From positions 7,415,190-7,479,189 of the forward strand of contig NC_021678.1 of the NCBI RefSeq assembly GCF_000247815.1: a stretch of DNA of 64,000 bases. The letters are read 5' to 3'. Under the pieces are notes generated by a model that worked only from the letters and a program-made list of their open reading frames with translations, had not been told where the DNA came from and did not search any database. The stretch comes from Ficedula albicollis. Lineage: Eukaryota; Chordata; Aves; Passeriformes; Muscicapidae. Below are positions 37,801 to 50,243 of this stretch, piece by piece. Made by a program: the position numbers and the translations under genes. Numbering within the stretch: position 1 is the stretch's first letter; each line of letters opens with the position of its first letter.

Positions 37801-40800
37801 ACTGCATTTCTGGAATTAGGAAACATAGGGTGTACAGAAAGGCATTTGCAGGTCTTCTCTTGGAGTATATTAGTGTGTGCAAGCTGAAAATACAGCATCA
37901 AATTGCATCTTGAGATAGGTAAAGGTGGGAGATTGACTGTCCAGAGGCACAAGGGCATAAAGGACCCCAGATGAAACCATCCCCATTTACAGAATGCATT
38001 ATGTGTTTATCAATCAGTAGGATACAGGCACTGCTATTTTAAAACAGCAGCTTAGAGGGTTCTTCCTTACACCCTGTTAATCATGTGTTCAAGCTTTGTA
38101 TTAACCACCTGAGAGAAGGAATTAAAGAAGCTCTTTGAAATGGAAAGGAATTTTCATCATGTTTAGTGCTTGTTTAATAGCCTCTTCATGGGCTTCCTCT
38201 GAGATAGTTTAAAGCATGGTTCCATAGGTCCTAGAGGTGTAGTAGGACTGTGCTCAAAGAAAAGGAAGGGCTGGATATTGCTGCTCTCTTTGTGGTCAGT
38301 GGGAATTTTGTTAAAGCTGAGGCTTTCCTGGAACAAATCAAGACTATTGAATTTTTGTTGCAGCTCTTAAAACAGTTGGTAAGATTTCAAAGTTGCTTCA
38401 GGATGTTCAAAGGGTTGAATGGCTGCAGTATGAGACTTGCAAGCTTTGGAAGGTAGCAAATTGATTCGCAGAAGAGGGTGGGAGAGCACAGGGCCCAGTG
38501 ACTGCACTTCCTAGAGCCCAGGCTGCACTTTATTATTTAGAAATTTTCATGATTCATTCTTTCTTGTACACCTAGTGTCTCTGAAATGCAGTGGGATAAT
38601 ATTCTTCCCCTTCCAAAAGCTGGACAGATAGGCAATGGTGCTTTCACACGTGCCAGCACTGACAGTGAATGGAGAAGGCTTGAAAATGGTAAGAAGAGGC
38701 ATATCAGAATAGACTGAACCCTTTCCAGAAGCCTTTTGAAAACAACAATCCTTTTTGACTACTTTCAAAAATGGAAGAAACTTTCTCAAGGTTTTCTGGC
38801 AATTTTGCAGATGCCCTCAGTATTCACTGGGTACAAATAAAAGACTGAAAGGGGACTTATGGCTCCCTGATTGGAGCCTGACTTTGTCCTGGCCTTGGCA
38901 GAGACGAGAACAGCTGGAGTGCAATCCATTAGGTGCAGGACACAAGGGGCCAGCTGGGACCTGCTGTGGCCATGCCCGGATGTGCTCAATGTACAATCTC
39001 TTTCATAAAGCAAGAAATGTTTTCGTGTGGAAGGGAATAACGCTGTCTCTTCTTTGCCAGTAAGTGTTTTCTGTATGTATATACCCCCAGGAGTGTTTAC
39101 CTTCCATGTATTTGAGGTGCCCTTTCTGTGTGATGCACAGTCACTCGCTCTGGACTCTCTTTATTCCCCTCAGTAACTCCCCTGGCATCATGGTGCCTCT
39201 TCCTCCACAGGTGATCCTGGGGCACAGAAAAGGAGCCAATGCAAATGCCATGGCTTTTTCATCATAACAGAAACGTGGAGAGGAAAAACAAGAGTCAATG
39301 TTGTCAAGTGAGCAGAATCGATGGGGAGAGCAGAGTTAGCATCAGGCTGCTTGGAGAACCTTACCAGCAATATGAAACTGCTCTACCCCACAGAACAGCC
39401 ACAATGAGGTGACTTAAAAACTTGCTAATGAGTCTGGCAGCCTGTAAGGCAGAGACAGTGTGTTGAATTCACATTTGTGTCAGTTTCATCATGCTTTACA
39501 AGCCCTGGGAGGCTTTTTAAAGAGAAGACAATGTTTTGGCTCTGTGCACTATTTGCAGCTGAGGAATAATCAGAACAGAGAAGTATGACTCGCCTTAGTG
39601 TCTGTGCCTTGCACAGGTGCAGGCAGACACTGCACACACTAATCTTCCTAGTAACTGTGTTTATATGCTGTTTTCACATTGTGCAAAGGACACAGCTTTA
39701 AAGAGCTGTCCTTCTGAACAGAATAGGAAGGCAATAACCCCTCTGGCTTGTGAGCAGAGACCTGCAAGGAGGGGAGAGGGGTGGGCCTCCTGGAGTAGCA
39801 CTCCAGCCCAAGCATTGTGATGCTGCTTTCACAAATTTCTGCTGGGAATTCTTTGGTGTAATTGCAAGGGTTTTGTCACAGAAAAATAGGCCATATGCTG
39901 CCTCGTTGTCTGCCTGCATGAATAAAAAAATGACAGCCTTAACAGCAAGAAAAAGGAGGAGATGTAATATTCTAGAAAACATGGTTGGTTTTATTCAGAG
40001 GAGAGAAGGTGAGTGAAATTAAGCAAAAGCTTTCTGCCTCACCAGTTTCCTTCTTTTAAGTAAAAATTTATAGACTGCTGACAATTGTTATGCAAAACCT
40101 GAATCAATAGCTCATACTAGGGCTGAAATTTCTAAAGACTGCCAGCTTGATTCATTTTTAAGTAATGTATCTCAACTGCTTGTGCTGATTCAAGGTCAAA
40201 ATTTTTGTATTATATGCAGCATATGGCGAGAACCTTTGAATTGTTCCTAAAGTTTAGTGTCTTGTCCAAACACACAATTCACTACTAGTGGGACTTTTTT
40301 TTTTTTTTTTTTTTAATTTCCATCTGCTCATTTAGGTGACAAGTGTCGCATCAAAGTGGCTGCTGAGGAAAATTTTGTAGCATAATGATGTTTAAGTCCA
40401 TAGATCTGTGTTCTAGAAGACTGTGGGCTTAAATAATTTTTTTCCAAGGATTCCTTGTGACTGGTAAATGGTCAGTTGAAAGGAAAGAAATGTTCTCCCA
40501 GAAAGATGACCCTGGGGAAGTCTTTGCTTTGGACTTTTGCTTTCATAACTTAAAACCCAAACCTGGACATTATGCTTTTGTACCACTTTCTGGATGGGCA
40601 TCTCTTTTCCAGCTGAATAGATCCCGTAGATGTTGTTGCAATAGGCAGCCTGAAGTGTGAGAGAGAAACATTCAGAATAGCTGTGAATCATATTTATCCT
40701 GCCATGCTATCAGGTTTGAGCCTCACAATGTGGACATCTGGTTCAAACAGTGTTATTGAAAAATATTAATTTGGTGTTGCACATCATAATGGCAAGGCCC

Positions 40801-40811
40801 CTTCTGACTGC
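31889..40811. other. Long noncoding single-copy stretch
   Basis: No gene, retroposon or RNA was recognised in about 9 kb. Poly-T runs occur at about 33954-33968 and 40295-40314 (20 T). The segment about 34730-35180 is G+C-richer with overlapping short open frames on both strands. 35750-36480 is strongly A+T-rich. Confidence 0.5.
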
Positions 40812-40865
40812 AGACACCTTTGATATATCTTCAAATTTAGACACCTTTGATATGTCTTCAAATTT
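40812..40865. repeat. 27-bp two-copy tandem repeat
   Basis: agacacctttgatatatctt and a copy with gatatgt lie at 40812 and 40839. Confidence 0.92.
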
Positions 40866-41054
40866 AGTGAAATAAGACAAAAAACAGGAATTGTTTTTCT
40901 TGTCAGACTGAGAATTAGTTTGAATAGTGTTAGGTCAAGCCAGATCCAAAAATGTCAATAGCTCCTGTTCCCCAAAAACATGGACAGAGTGCTACATCTG
41001 GAGATCAAAGCATTTGGATTATTTTGGATTAACATGAGCAGCAAATTTCCAATT

Positions 41055-41234
41055 CACACTTTGGATATGGAAATTTTTCTCTAGGTTCTTGATGTCTGCA
41101 AGGGCATGGGTTTGTCTGCCCACAGGAGCAGAAATTTTAGGTCTCACACTTTGGATATGGAAATTTTTCTCTAGGCTCTTGATGTCTGCAAGGACATGGG
41201 TTTGTCTGCCCACAGGAGAAGAAATTTTAGGTAG
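41055..41234. repeat. Two-copy tandem duplication, 90-bp unit
   Basis: Copies 41055-41144 and 41145-41234 begin cacactttggatatggaaat and differ at three sites (ggttctt/ggctctt, gggcat/ggacat, gagcag/gagaag). The 90-bp length keeps reading frame, so the minus strand shows a 30-residue repeat. With no domain and no conserved start I treat this as chance. Confidence 0.96.
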
Positions 41235-42790
41235 TGGCACAGAAATTAGAGTCATCTGAAGCATTTAACCAAAGAAATCATTACAGGCTGCTGACTGCAG
41301 AAGAGAGAGGTTGCTTGTCATCTTGTGCCCCACAGTACATTGGACTTCCATTCTCTTGCCAGCTTTATGTTGATTGTGTTCAGCACAATGGCAGCGCTTA
41401 GGAGGAAAAGTCCCATTACAGAACTGTGTTTGAATTTCTACCACAGTGACTCACCAAAATTCCTTATGAAATGAGCAAGAAGGGGAATGTTACCCTATGT
41501 GAGTCTGCCTTACTGGAGGGCACTGTCCATCACTCCTGCATAGTCCTGAACCTGCTTTTTCCAGTCCTGGTGGGTTTCTGTGGCTTTTCTCTGGATCTGT
41601 CCATGTCCACTTGCCTCTTCTGAGTCCACATGTGTTTTGCTACTTTCCAGCAGCTATTATTCTATGTGGGACTTCAGTCAGGGGTTCCTGTCCTCTCTGT
41701 GTGTTATTGGGTGTGGGGAACAGATATTCCAGGGAAACTCTCAGCTTTTAATTTGCAGGTGACTGAACAGGTCCTCTGCCAAAGGCTTTGATGGTTCTAA
41801 TTCAAGCACGTGTTCCCAAGTTTTCCTGGAATTTAATGGCCTTTGAGAAAGGGAAATGCAAACTTTGCTTTAGGCACAATGCATGCTTGAAAGTTTTGAA
41901 AATAACTTTTCTCTGCCTTTGTGTCTTCACTGTTATATTCCTCTCTGTGGAAAGCTCTGCCTTTCTTTACCAACCCTTAGCTGTAAATTGATACACTTCT
42001 CTTTTAGAAAATTTGCTCTGTAGGGATCAGAATATATTAGCTCTGAAAGTTGTTGGAAATGTTTTCCATTATTATGGGAGCTTGTCAAATCCACAGTCCA
42101 CGTGGAATGCAGATGCAGCAGAAACGTTGACTCTTGTGTTGATGGCAATGCATTCCAATTATCCTGGTGCTGGTGCAGGGGAGGGTACTTTTGGTCCTTG
42201 GGAAGCACAGTGGCATGATGCCACATGTTATGAGATCAAGTCTCTTCCCTGATTTCAGATATAAGTGTGGGGGTAAGTGATACACGAAATCTCAGCCTGA
42301 AGGAGTCCAGGAGGGAGTGGTGAAAGGAGACTGATGGAATTACAATAGCATATGGAGGCAGAGTTACAAGACTGAATTTCAATTTCAGCTACGCCTTTTT
42401 AGCCACTCAGGAGTCAATCAGCTATTTTTCATAAGCTAGGGCTCTGCATGGGTTGATTTGTTATTGTTGCAAAGCCTTTTGTGCTGGGCACAAAGCCTTT
42501 TAACCCCTGCTGTGGGGTTTGGAACAGACCATCACCCATCCCAAAAGCTGGGGATGCTCCTACAGCAGAGCTTTGCCAGGGATGGTAACTCTCCACTGGT
42601 CCTCATTGCTCAAAGGCAGGACCATGTCACTGTCCCTGGCAATTACATCCCCACAGAGGAGAGCCTGTGTTCCTAAGAAAAGTTCAGCTCCTCAAAAGCA
42701 CTTTTGGAACACTGTGGGATAATGTTCAGTGTTTGGAATTCACCAGGGTTCATAAAGCATTCACTGGATGTTTTTCTCCCAGTCATTCCA
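41235..42790. other. Noncoding sequence
   Basis: Nothing was recognised. Confidence 0.5.
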
Positions 42791-42838
42791 ACTTCCTTTT
42801 TTTTTTTTTTTTTTTTTCCCCCCAAATGCAATGCAATT

Positions 42839-42870
<32 letters not shown>

Positions 42871-42922
42871 ACTTCCTTTTTTTTTTTTTTTTTTTCTTTT
42901 CCCCACAAATGCAATGCAATTT
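42791..42922. repeat. Poly-T word duplication with a C31 junction
   Basis: Unit 1 (42791-42839) is acttcc, T21, C6, then aaatgcaatgcaattt. A run of 31 C follows (42840-42870). Unit 2 (42871-42922) is acttcc, T19, C, T4, CCCC, acaaatgcaatgcaattt. The C run therefore sits exactly at the junction of a tandem duplication. Long Phe/Pro and Lys/Gly open frames here are homopolymer artefacts. Confidence 0.93.
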
Positions 42923-45900
42923 GCAATCTGTAAGGGAGACTTTCAGGACTGCATTGCACCTGCCTGCCAATCACAGATCATATCTCCCTGACATACTTAC
43001 ATTTGGGTGCCAAAAGCCAGAGATTTCCGAAATCATTACTTCATCCTGACAACTGAGTACCCCAGATTTGCAGTGAGTGAGGAGGCAATCCAATATTTTT
43101 ATTGCAATATTTGAAATTTTTTATTAATTTAAAATGATAGTAGCAAATGAGTTTCAGGTGAAATGTCTGTTCTGACAGGCCTGCAAAGGAAAGATGTCAG
43201 GAATATGTCTAACTAGAGGATAACTTTCCTAAACTCAGATTTGTCAACAGCAAACCAGAAGGCAGAAACAATGTGAAAATGTCATTTCCCAGTGGAACCA
43301 GTTCCTAATTGACACTTGTAGTCTGCAATGCCTGTTTCTCATTTAACAGCTTTCACAGCAGTGGTACTTAAACTTTACCCCACGTTTTCTTATTTAGTCT
43401 CAATTTCTTACTTTGACACAGCAGAATCCCAAGGGGAAATGAAACAACAACCCTGCTGCTTGTAAGCTGATGAAACCTTTCTGGGAGAATCAATCCAGAA
43501 GAAAACTTGGTATGATAGACTGCAGCTGGCTCTATGCAAGGTTTACAAAGCAGTCTTAAAACATGTTGAATTTTTTTTTTCCCCTGGAAAAATCTCCAAG
43601 TAGAGCATGCAGTTCGTTTTCAGACTGTAATTTTTAAATCTGGTGCAGCAGATCCTTGCATGTTTTCAAAAGACATTACTGTTCTCTTTCCCTTCCCATT
43701 AAAAAAAAACCTGCAGATGTTGGATGAGCTGATGGCAATAATTAACACTATATTTTTTGTATTTAAAACCTTCAGATAATAAAAAGGAGGATGGTGGTGC
43801 TTTTTGAAAGGAAGGAAGGAGAAGATTTTACTTGGCTTTGAAGAAGGTGGTTAAGGGAAGTGGTATTGTGGAGGGGAAAGGCTCCTCAGAGCAGGTGTAT
43901 TCCTCTGTCTTTTATTTCTGGGAAAGGTGAGATTTTAGGTTTGCCCTCAGGAAATCCCTGCTGGCTCAGAGAGATGGCTCTCTGCTGGGCTGTCTTGGCT
44001 TCCAGTTTGTTATCTGGCTTCTGTGGTTCAATTCTGGGATTATGGCAGTCAGGGGAAGAGCCTGCAGGCAACTGCTTGGGGACAATTACATAGAACACCT
44101 GTCCTGACAGGAAAATATCTCACCTCAGACCTGGGATGGCATTGCTCAGGTCAGAGCAGATTCCCTATTCAAGGGGACTCTTCAGATAGTCGTGACTTTT
44201 CCTAAACCCCTTAGGGCTTTCCTGGGATACTGTACCTTCAGTTCTTCTTGTAGGGAGCACACACACCCCAGGCAGCTGGCTGGGGCTACCCTGGACTACT
44301 TGCTTGGCAAAAGGTTGTGCTGAATACTGCAACACACAAAGGTGTTTACAAGTCTGGGCCTTTGATTTCTCGGCCTTAATTCAGAAAAAAAATTGCATGA
44401 ATGACAACATGAATCAGCTCTTGATGACGACCTGTTCTTGATGATGAATGTAAATATTTTCCTTTCTTCTGCTCTTCACCTGGCCACTCTGGTGTTTCAA
44501 ATTATTAATACTTTATGACCATTTTTTCTCCTCTTTCCACTCCTGTCCTCTATCATACTGCTTTCTCCCTTTGGTTGAAGGTGCTATAGAGGGTTATCTG
44601 GTTTTTATACTGCCGTGCAGCACTCTGCTGCCTCATATGTTTGTTTGTTTGTCATTAAACTATTCATGTGTTTCATGTGGGCTATTTCTCTGTGCCTTTC
44701 AACTCCTGTTTTTTAAATAAACAAGACAGCAAAGTCAGTGCTAGCTTTTCCCTCCTTGCAGATTCAAAGAGTGAGGATGCAACTGGTCACCTAAAATGCA
44801 AAGTTACTTGCAGATCTTTTCACGTAAATGTGCAGGTCTTAAATCCACATGCCGTAGAAGAACGTAAAGAGGGTTTTTTCCTAACAATATAGAATATAGG
44901 TAGTGCCATTAGTTTGTTTAGATGAATGCCAGATCAAACCAGGAAAATATCTCCAAACTCGTCTTCCACTCTAAAGTAATTTTGTATGTGACAGCTTTGT
45001 TTTTTCTGTTTACAAAAATAGCTTTCATCTTTTTATTCCTTTCACTAAAAGACATTTCACTTGCTTGAAGGTCCTTGATCACCACATTCAAACTGGATGG
45101 CAGTGACAGCTTCTGTGCACAGGATCCCTGTCATGTCCTCATGTGCCTGCTTTGAGGTTCACCTAATTTAAGGTGAAAAAGAGTTTTGGGCTGCCTCCTG
45201 CACCACATTTGTGTCTAAACTTCCAGAGTTTGCGTTGTGTGCATTCCTGGAAGCTGGAAGGCAGCAGTGGATAGGATACATATAGGGTGAGGGTGTTTAG
45301 GCACAAACTAAATCCACTGGTCTACCAAGGGAGAGGTCTCACCTTTTTCTGTTGGCCTTTAGCCCGTGTTTCAAATTCTCCCAGCTGTCAGTGTCTGCCC
45401 TCACACGTCAGGCTGAAAGATAACCTGTTTCTTTGAAGTTCAGCAGTTTAGTCCAGGTTTTAGATTATATCATCTGACATCGATTTTCATGTTGATTGGG
45501 ATGCTCCCTTTCAAGAACTGACCTCAAATGCTGAAGTGGCATGTGCAGCAGGGGCTGGCCTGTGGCTTAGTAAGGCCCCAGTCCCAGAAAAGCTGAGGTG
45601 TGTGCTCAACCACCCCTGACTTTGGCAGGACTCCCAAGACTCAGGCAGAAGGGCAGAGTGTGTACAACCAGTGCCTAAAATTTCAGTCGGGGTTTGTCAG
45701 GGTGTTTAGCTCAATTGCCTCATATTACACAAATTTAAAAAAAATAAAACAATGCCTCCTTCTGCGTCGGTAAGAGGAAAAGAAGTTCTGCAGTGCCTCC
45801 TTCATGGGAGAGCATCACAGTCCTTTTACAGTCACAGCTACCTTTATGGTTTGTTTTATTTCCCTTGAAACGTCTGGCACGTTTTCATCCCTTCTTACGC

Positions 45901-48611
45901 TTAGTTATTTCTCTTAAGACCTCCCTTGTTTCACCTTTCAAATAGGGACTCTTGGTCCCTATTTTTTTGCATGAAATCTGGTCTGTAGGTTGCCACAGTT
46001 GAAGCTGTTAAGAATTTCATCTTAAAAACAAGAAGCTCCCTCCTGCTGTGAAGACAATTTGATAAAATTATATACACAATTGAACATGAGCCCTGCTCAA
46101 AAAGGCAGTCATAGTTTTAAACAGAAGGGAAACTGGCCTCTCTTATCCTGAAACAAGGGGATATTCCAAGGTTATCTCTTCTGTAGTGTGAAATGTCTTG
46201 ACTTTCACTGAAGCACAGTCAATTTCAGATGGAATTCCTTTATACTTTATTGTGACAACCATTGATGGAAAAGGCTCGAGGCTAAATCTGAGATCTGTAT
46301 CTTGTGCATTTTAGAACTAAAAGCTCAGTGAATACTCTTCAGGGAACTCATCCATGTGTGAGTAACACATGAGCAATTAAAAAATGAAATGATTGGCTTA
46401 CTTTGGCCTGAGACTAAAAAAGGAGTAGCCTTATCAAGAAAATGTGATGTCTTAAATTGCCACACAGTTCTTACAAATATTTCTCTGCCTGTGGATAGAT
46501 CCCTATCCTTGCAAAAAATATACAGGATGGCTGTTGCAGAAGTAATTGGAAATGTAAAGAAATAATATTGAAATTTGCAATACTCCTTCTCTCGGCCTTT
46601 AATACAGATATTACTAAAAATAAGACTTTAATTTGTTGATGTAAATAGAGTTGCTCATTTAATTGTTGAAAAACTGACTAACCAAGCAAATCCCTGCCCC
46701 AGCTATGCTGTGAAGAGAGGTTTTACACCCTGTGCTCTTTCAGTTTTCCAGAGTTAAATAACTGCTGGAAAAATGAAGCCAAGTGCGTTCACATTGTGTA
46801 TATAAATCAGTGATTTGCATCTGATTTGCCAGGTTCTAATTTACTAATTAGCAAATGCTATTTAAATGTGTCTAAACTTCGATTTCAAATTAGTATGCGT
46901 GGTAAAAGAAACAAGCCAATTGAAAGCAGGCAAATTAAGGTTCACATGAAACCGTATCTATTAGTAAGGAATCTGTTCTCTCAGTCATAGAATCCCTTCC
47001 CATTTGCCTGAGCACAGAGAAGGGGGTGACAGTGCTGCTGGAAGTCACAGCTCCTGCCTGCACTGGGGATTTCTGGTCCATGGTATTGGGACAAAATGCA
47101 TCAGAATAGTTGTGTAATACACTCTGAGAATCTGGGCTACAACAAATTAGCCTTTGGCCCTGAAGTATGCTTGGAAACACTTTTAGTCATTTTTATATAA
47201 TGAGAGAATGTAATACCAAGTTTAACGTTTTACTTACTCATATTGTGAAATGAAGTGCTCAAGTTAATTAGCATGAATTAGCAAAATATCATGAATTTTC
47301 TGCTTTCTGTCACTGGGGAATAGCATTGAGTGTCAAAGAATGTATCAACCTTTATTATCATGCCCAAATATGATTATGGAGGTACGGAGATGCACCTTAG
47401 AATTCTAATTTCTTTTTCATTCTAAGTTTTCAACAATAACTGCAGACATGCCATTCTGCATTGTACATTACATTTACAAATTATCTGTTACAAGAGTTCT
47501 ACAAATATAAGATCACAATTTAAAGAGTAATTTTGGTCATATGTCAAAGACCCAGACCAAAACTGTCGTTCAAAAATAATGAATAGATTAGTACAGTTCA
47601 GTTTGGTATGAAATCTCAATTAATATTCAATCAAATCTTGTTAGGCAAGATACAGCAGAAATGTGTATCTATTCAGGCTGTAATCACCAAGTTCAGGAGA
47701 AATTACAGCCCCTTAGTATATTTAATAGTAAGTTCTTTTCCTCATGAACTGATAATGCCAACAAAATAAAAGGAGGTGTTGGGTCCTTGAAAAGAGAGGA
47801 GGAAGGACATTGTGTCTTAGACAAAGCCAAGAAAAGACGTATTTGCCTAATTAAGGAAAAAAAATAGAAACTGAGTAAAGAAACCACCTTCCTTACTTGC
47901 TCTGTGAGTTCACAGCTTTTGTTCACCCTTGTGAAGGAACCAAGAATGAAAACATCCAGCAGCACCAAGAAGAAACAGATACTTAAGGTTTTCTTTCCTT
48001 GGAGCTTTGACCAAGAAGATGATGGCAAGAATATCAGCAGCCAAAGACTGCTGCTCAATTTTTGTCTCTGCAGTGAGGAGGAGGGAATTGCTATTGCAGT
48101 CTGAACACTTCTCAGGTTAAACATGCAATGCTGTATTTATGGGAAAGGAGAACCAAGCCATTGGTAAACAGTGGTATAAATTTGATTGAGAGGCTTAGCA
48201 CTCAAAATGTTCGTGTTCATCTTGTGACACCATACGTGGCACTTTTGGGGGATGAGGAGAAGCTTTCTTGGAGTCTGGAGGGTCTTGATCTCACTTATAT
48301 TTCCCCCTCTCAGACATCTTGCACAGTTCTACTGCAAAAAGAGTGCTTTGCCATTTTGTCGTTTTTCTTGCAAGGAACAGGTTAAGAACTTCTGGCTAAA
48401 AATTCTTCCTCTTCAAAAATTTTGGGCCATCTGTATTTACCACAGGTTTGCTGGAGTTTGTTGCTCCCTCTAGAAGATCTGAAAGCAAGAATCTCAAGCA
48501 ATCTCTGTTGAGCACTGGACCCATTTCCTCTTCCAAGCCCTAAGTTCTATAACTGCAAAACTGAGTAGTTTTGCAAACTTGATGCATGAGGAAACTGTGG
48601 TTTTTTTGTTG
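42923..48611. other. Noncoding single-copy sequence
   Basis: No gene or mobile element was recognised. It is largely A+T-rich from 46.2 to 47.7 kb. A candidate regulatory patch at 46801-46880 is listed separately. Confidence 0.5.
46801..46880. promoter_or_regulatory. Weak candidate enhancer-like patch (octamer and homeobox words)
   Basis: ATTTGCAT, the octamer recognised by POU factors, lies at 46812-46819. It is followed by tgatttgcc, then ctaatttactaattagcaaat with a TAATTA core, within 80 bp and outside any repeat. The co-occurrence is seen in sequence; any function is inference. Confidence 0.2.
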
Positions 48612-48664
48612 TTTTTTTTTTTTTTTTGGGGGGGGGTTGTTTGTTTTGGGTTTGGTTTTTTTTT

Positions 48665-48726
<62 letters not shown>

Positions 48727-48761
48727 GGGGGGGGGTTGTTTGTTTTGGGTTTGGTTTTTTT
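48612..48761. repeat. T-run/G9 word duplication with a C32 junction
   Basis: Unit 1 is T16, G9, ttgtttgttttgggtttgg, T10 (48612-48665). A run of 32 C follows (48666-48697). Unit 2 is T29, G9, the same 19-base word, T7 (48698-48761). The C run again lies at the junction of a tandem duplication. G9 and C32 on the same strand could pair in a hairpin. Confidence 0.93.
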
Positions 48762-48903
48762 ATTTTTGGTTTGTTGTTGTTGTAGCTGGTTTGGGGTTTT
48801 TTTTAGTCAAATGTTTTTATCTTAAGGTGTTGTCTTTCAACCCTACATGGAGTTGAAAAGGCAATTCATAGTAGATCAAGGTCAGTGGGTCCTGCGTTAT
48901 ATT

Positions 48904-50130
48904 TGTGTAGTGGTTTTGGTTTGCCAATTTAAAATTTCCCAGCCAATGCACCGATTTATGTCGCGGATTTAGCATTGGCTAAATCGCCAGTGCATCCACT
49001 AGAATTATTTTCTCATTTCCTGCTGTGAGATAAGATTGGGAGAAAAGCAAAACTACCTCAAACTTTAAAGTCTACAAAGAAAACTTTTATTACTAGAAAC
49101 TATAAGCAAGAATAATAAAAATCTGTATAAAACTTTTAGAACACTTCTCCTCCTCCCACAACTTCTTTTCTTTCACACTGACAGTGTATAGAAACAAATC
49201 AGTCAATTTACCATCTGTTGAAAAAAAAAAAGTCTTTCACCACTTCACTTGGGAGAGGAGACTTCTCTCTTCTGTCTATGGAGATTTCCACATAACTAAC
49301 AGTTTTCGTTTCATGTGGCCTCGATGTTACATTGAATCAGCCGCCCAGGAGAATGGAAATGTAAAAATTCCTTCCTCATCTAACAGTTTTTCCACAATCA
49401 TTATTGAGAACCATATCAATTTATGGGGCACACTTTAAGGATTATAACAGTTCAAAAAAAAACTCTCTTCATCTTTGAAAACAGAGGTCTTTCTTCTTCT
49501 TCCTTGGGGGGCAGCAAGGAGTTTCATCTCCTCTCTATTAGAACTTGAGAGATTACAGCCATTCCAATATCTGCTTACCCTACACCAATGCCTCTGCTCA
49601 TGTCTACAGTTAAAACATTAATCCACCCCATAATCTCTATTATAGGGAAACAAGAGTGTCTTCTCCATACGTTAAAAGAAAAAAGAGAAATTTCAGTCCA
49701 TGACTCTCTTCCTTCCCTCATCTGGAATCTGACTCTTCCCTTTGTCTGACCTCAGTGTTTTCATGCTGTTTCTGTGTGTGTTATCATCTTGGCCCTTTTC
49801 TTTCACTCAGGAGAGAGAACAAAGTCTCTGTACAGTCTTATTGTGGTTAGTGAAAGAGTTAGCACCTTGCCTGGGCAGCGGATGGTCCTGCCATCTCTTC
49901 CAGGCAGCAGACTAGAGATATTTACAATAAAGGGGCTTTCAAGGCCACGATTTTTTTTTTTTTTTTTTTTTTCCCCCCCCCCCCCCCCCCCCCCGGCTTT
50001 CAAGGCCCCGCTTTTTTTTTTTTTTTTTTTTTTCCCTTACCCATGGAAGCAGTATTTCAGTCATGGAGAAAGTGTGAAGCAAGACTTAAAATATTTGGTT
50101 AATGCTGGAAGTTAGTTGTGAATGTTGGAT
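48904..50130. mobile_element. Tentative ERV LTR-derived sequence
   Basis: The block starts tgtgtagtggttttggtttg, and its texture resembles passerine endogenous retrovirus LTRs as I remember them: a gtgcatccactagaattatt block, a gctgtgagataagattggga block, and the ggagagagaacaaagtctct stretch near 49809. A plus-strand AATAAA lies at 49926-49931. No gag, pol or env reading frame is present and I did not find a paired LTR or target-site duplication, so orientation and ends are uncertain. It contains a small perfect hairpin at 48966-48985 and the C22 duplication at 49934-50033. Family assignment rests on memory, not on a search. Confidence 0.35.
49934..50033. repeat. Word plus poly-T duplication with a C22 junction
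   Basis: Unit 1 is ggctttcaaggccacga followed by T22 (49934-49972). A run of 22 C follows (49973-49994). Unit 2 is ggctttcaaggccccgc followed by T22 (49995-50033), then ccc. This is the third instance of the same architecture. Confidence 0.93.
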
Positions 50131-50243
50131 CCCTGTGTTTGATTATAGTTGATTGGAATATGTGGCTCACCACTAGCCTTGTTTACAAATTTTGTTTCTC
50201 TCACAGGATTGGTACTTCTGTGTCCAATTGCAAATTTTTTTTC

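Noticed and set aside
41019..41264. Minus-strand open frame with a 30-residue repeat
   Set aside because: The in-frame repeat follows from a 90-bp duplication length; there is no known domain and no other coding evidence.
42667..43049. Phe/Pro-rich and Lys/Gly-rich open frames
   Set aside because: They are translations of T and C homopolymers in the duplicated poly-T/poly-C locus; the same applies to 48579-48856 and 49774-50115.
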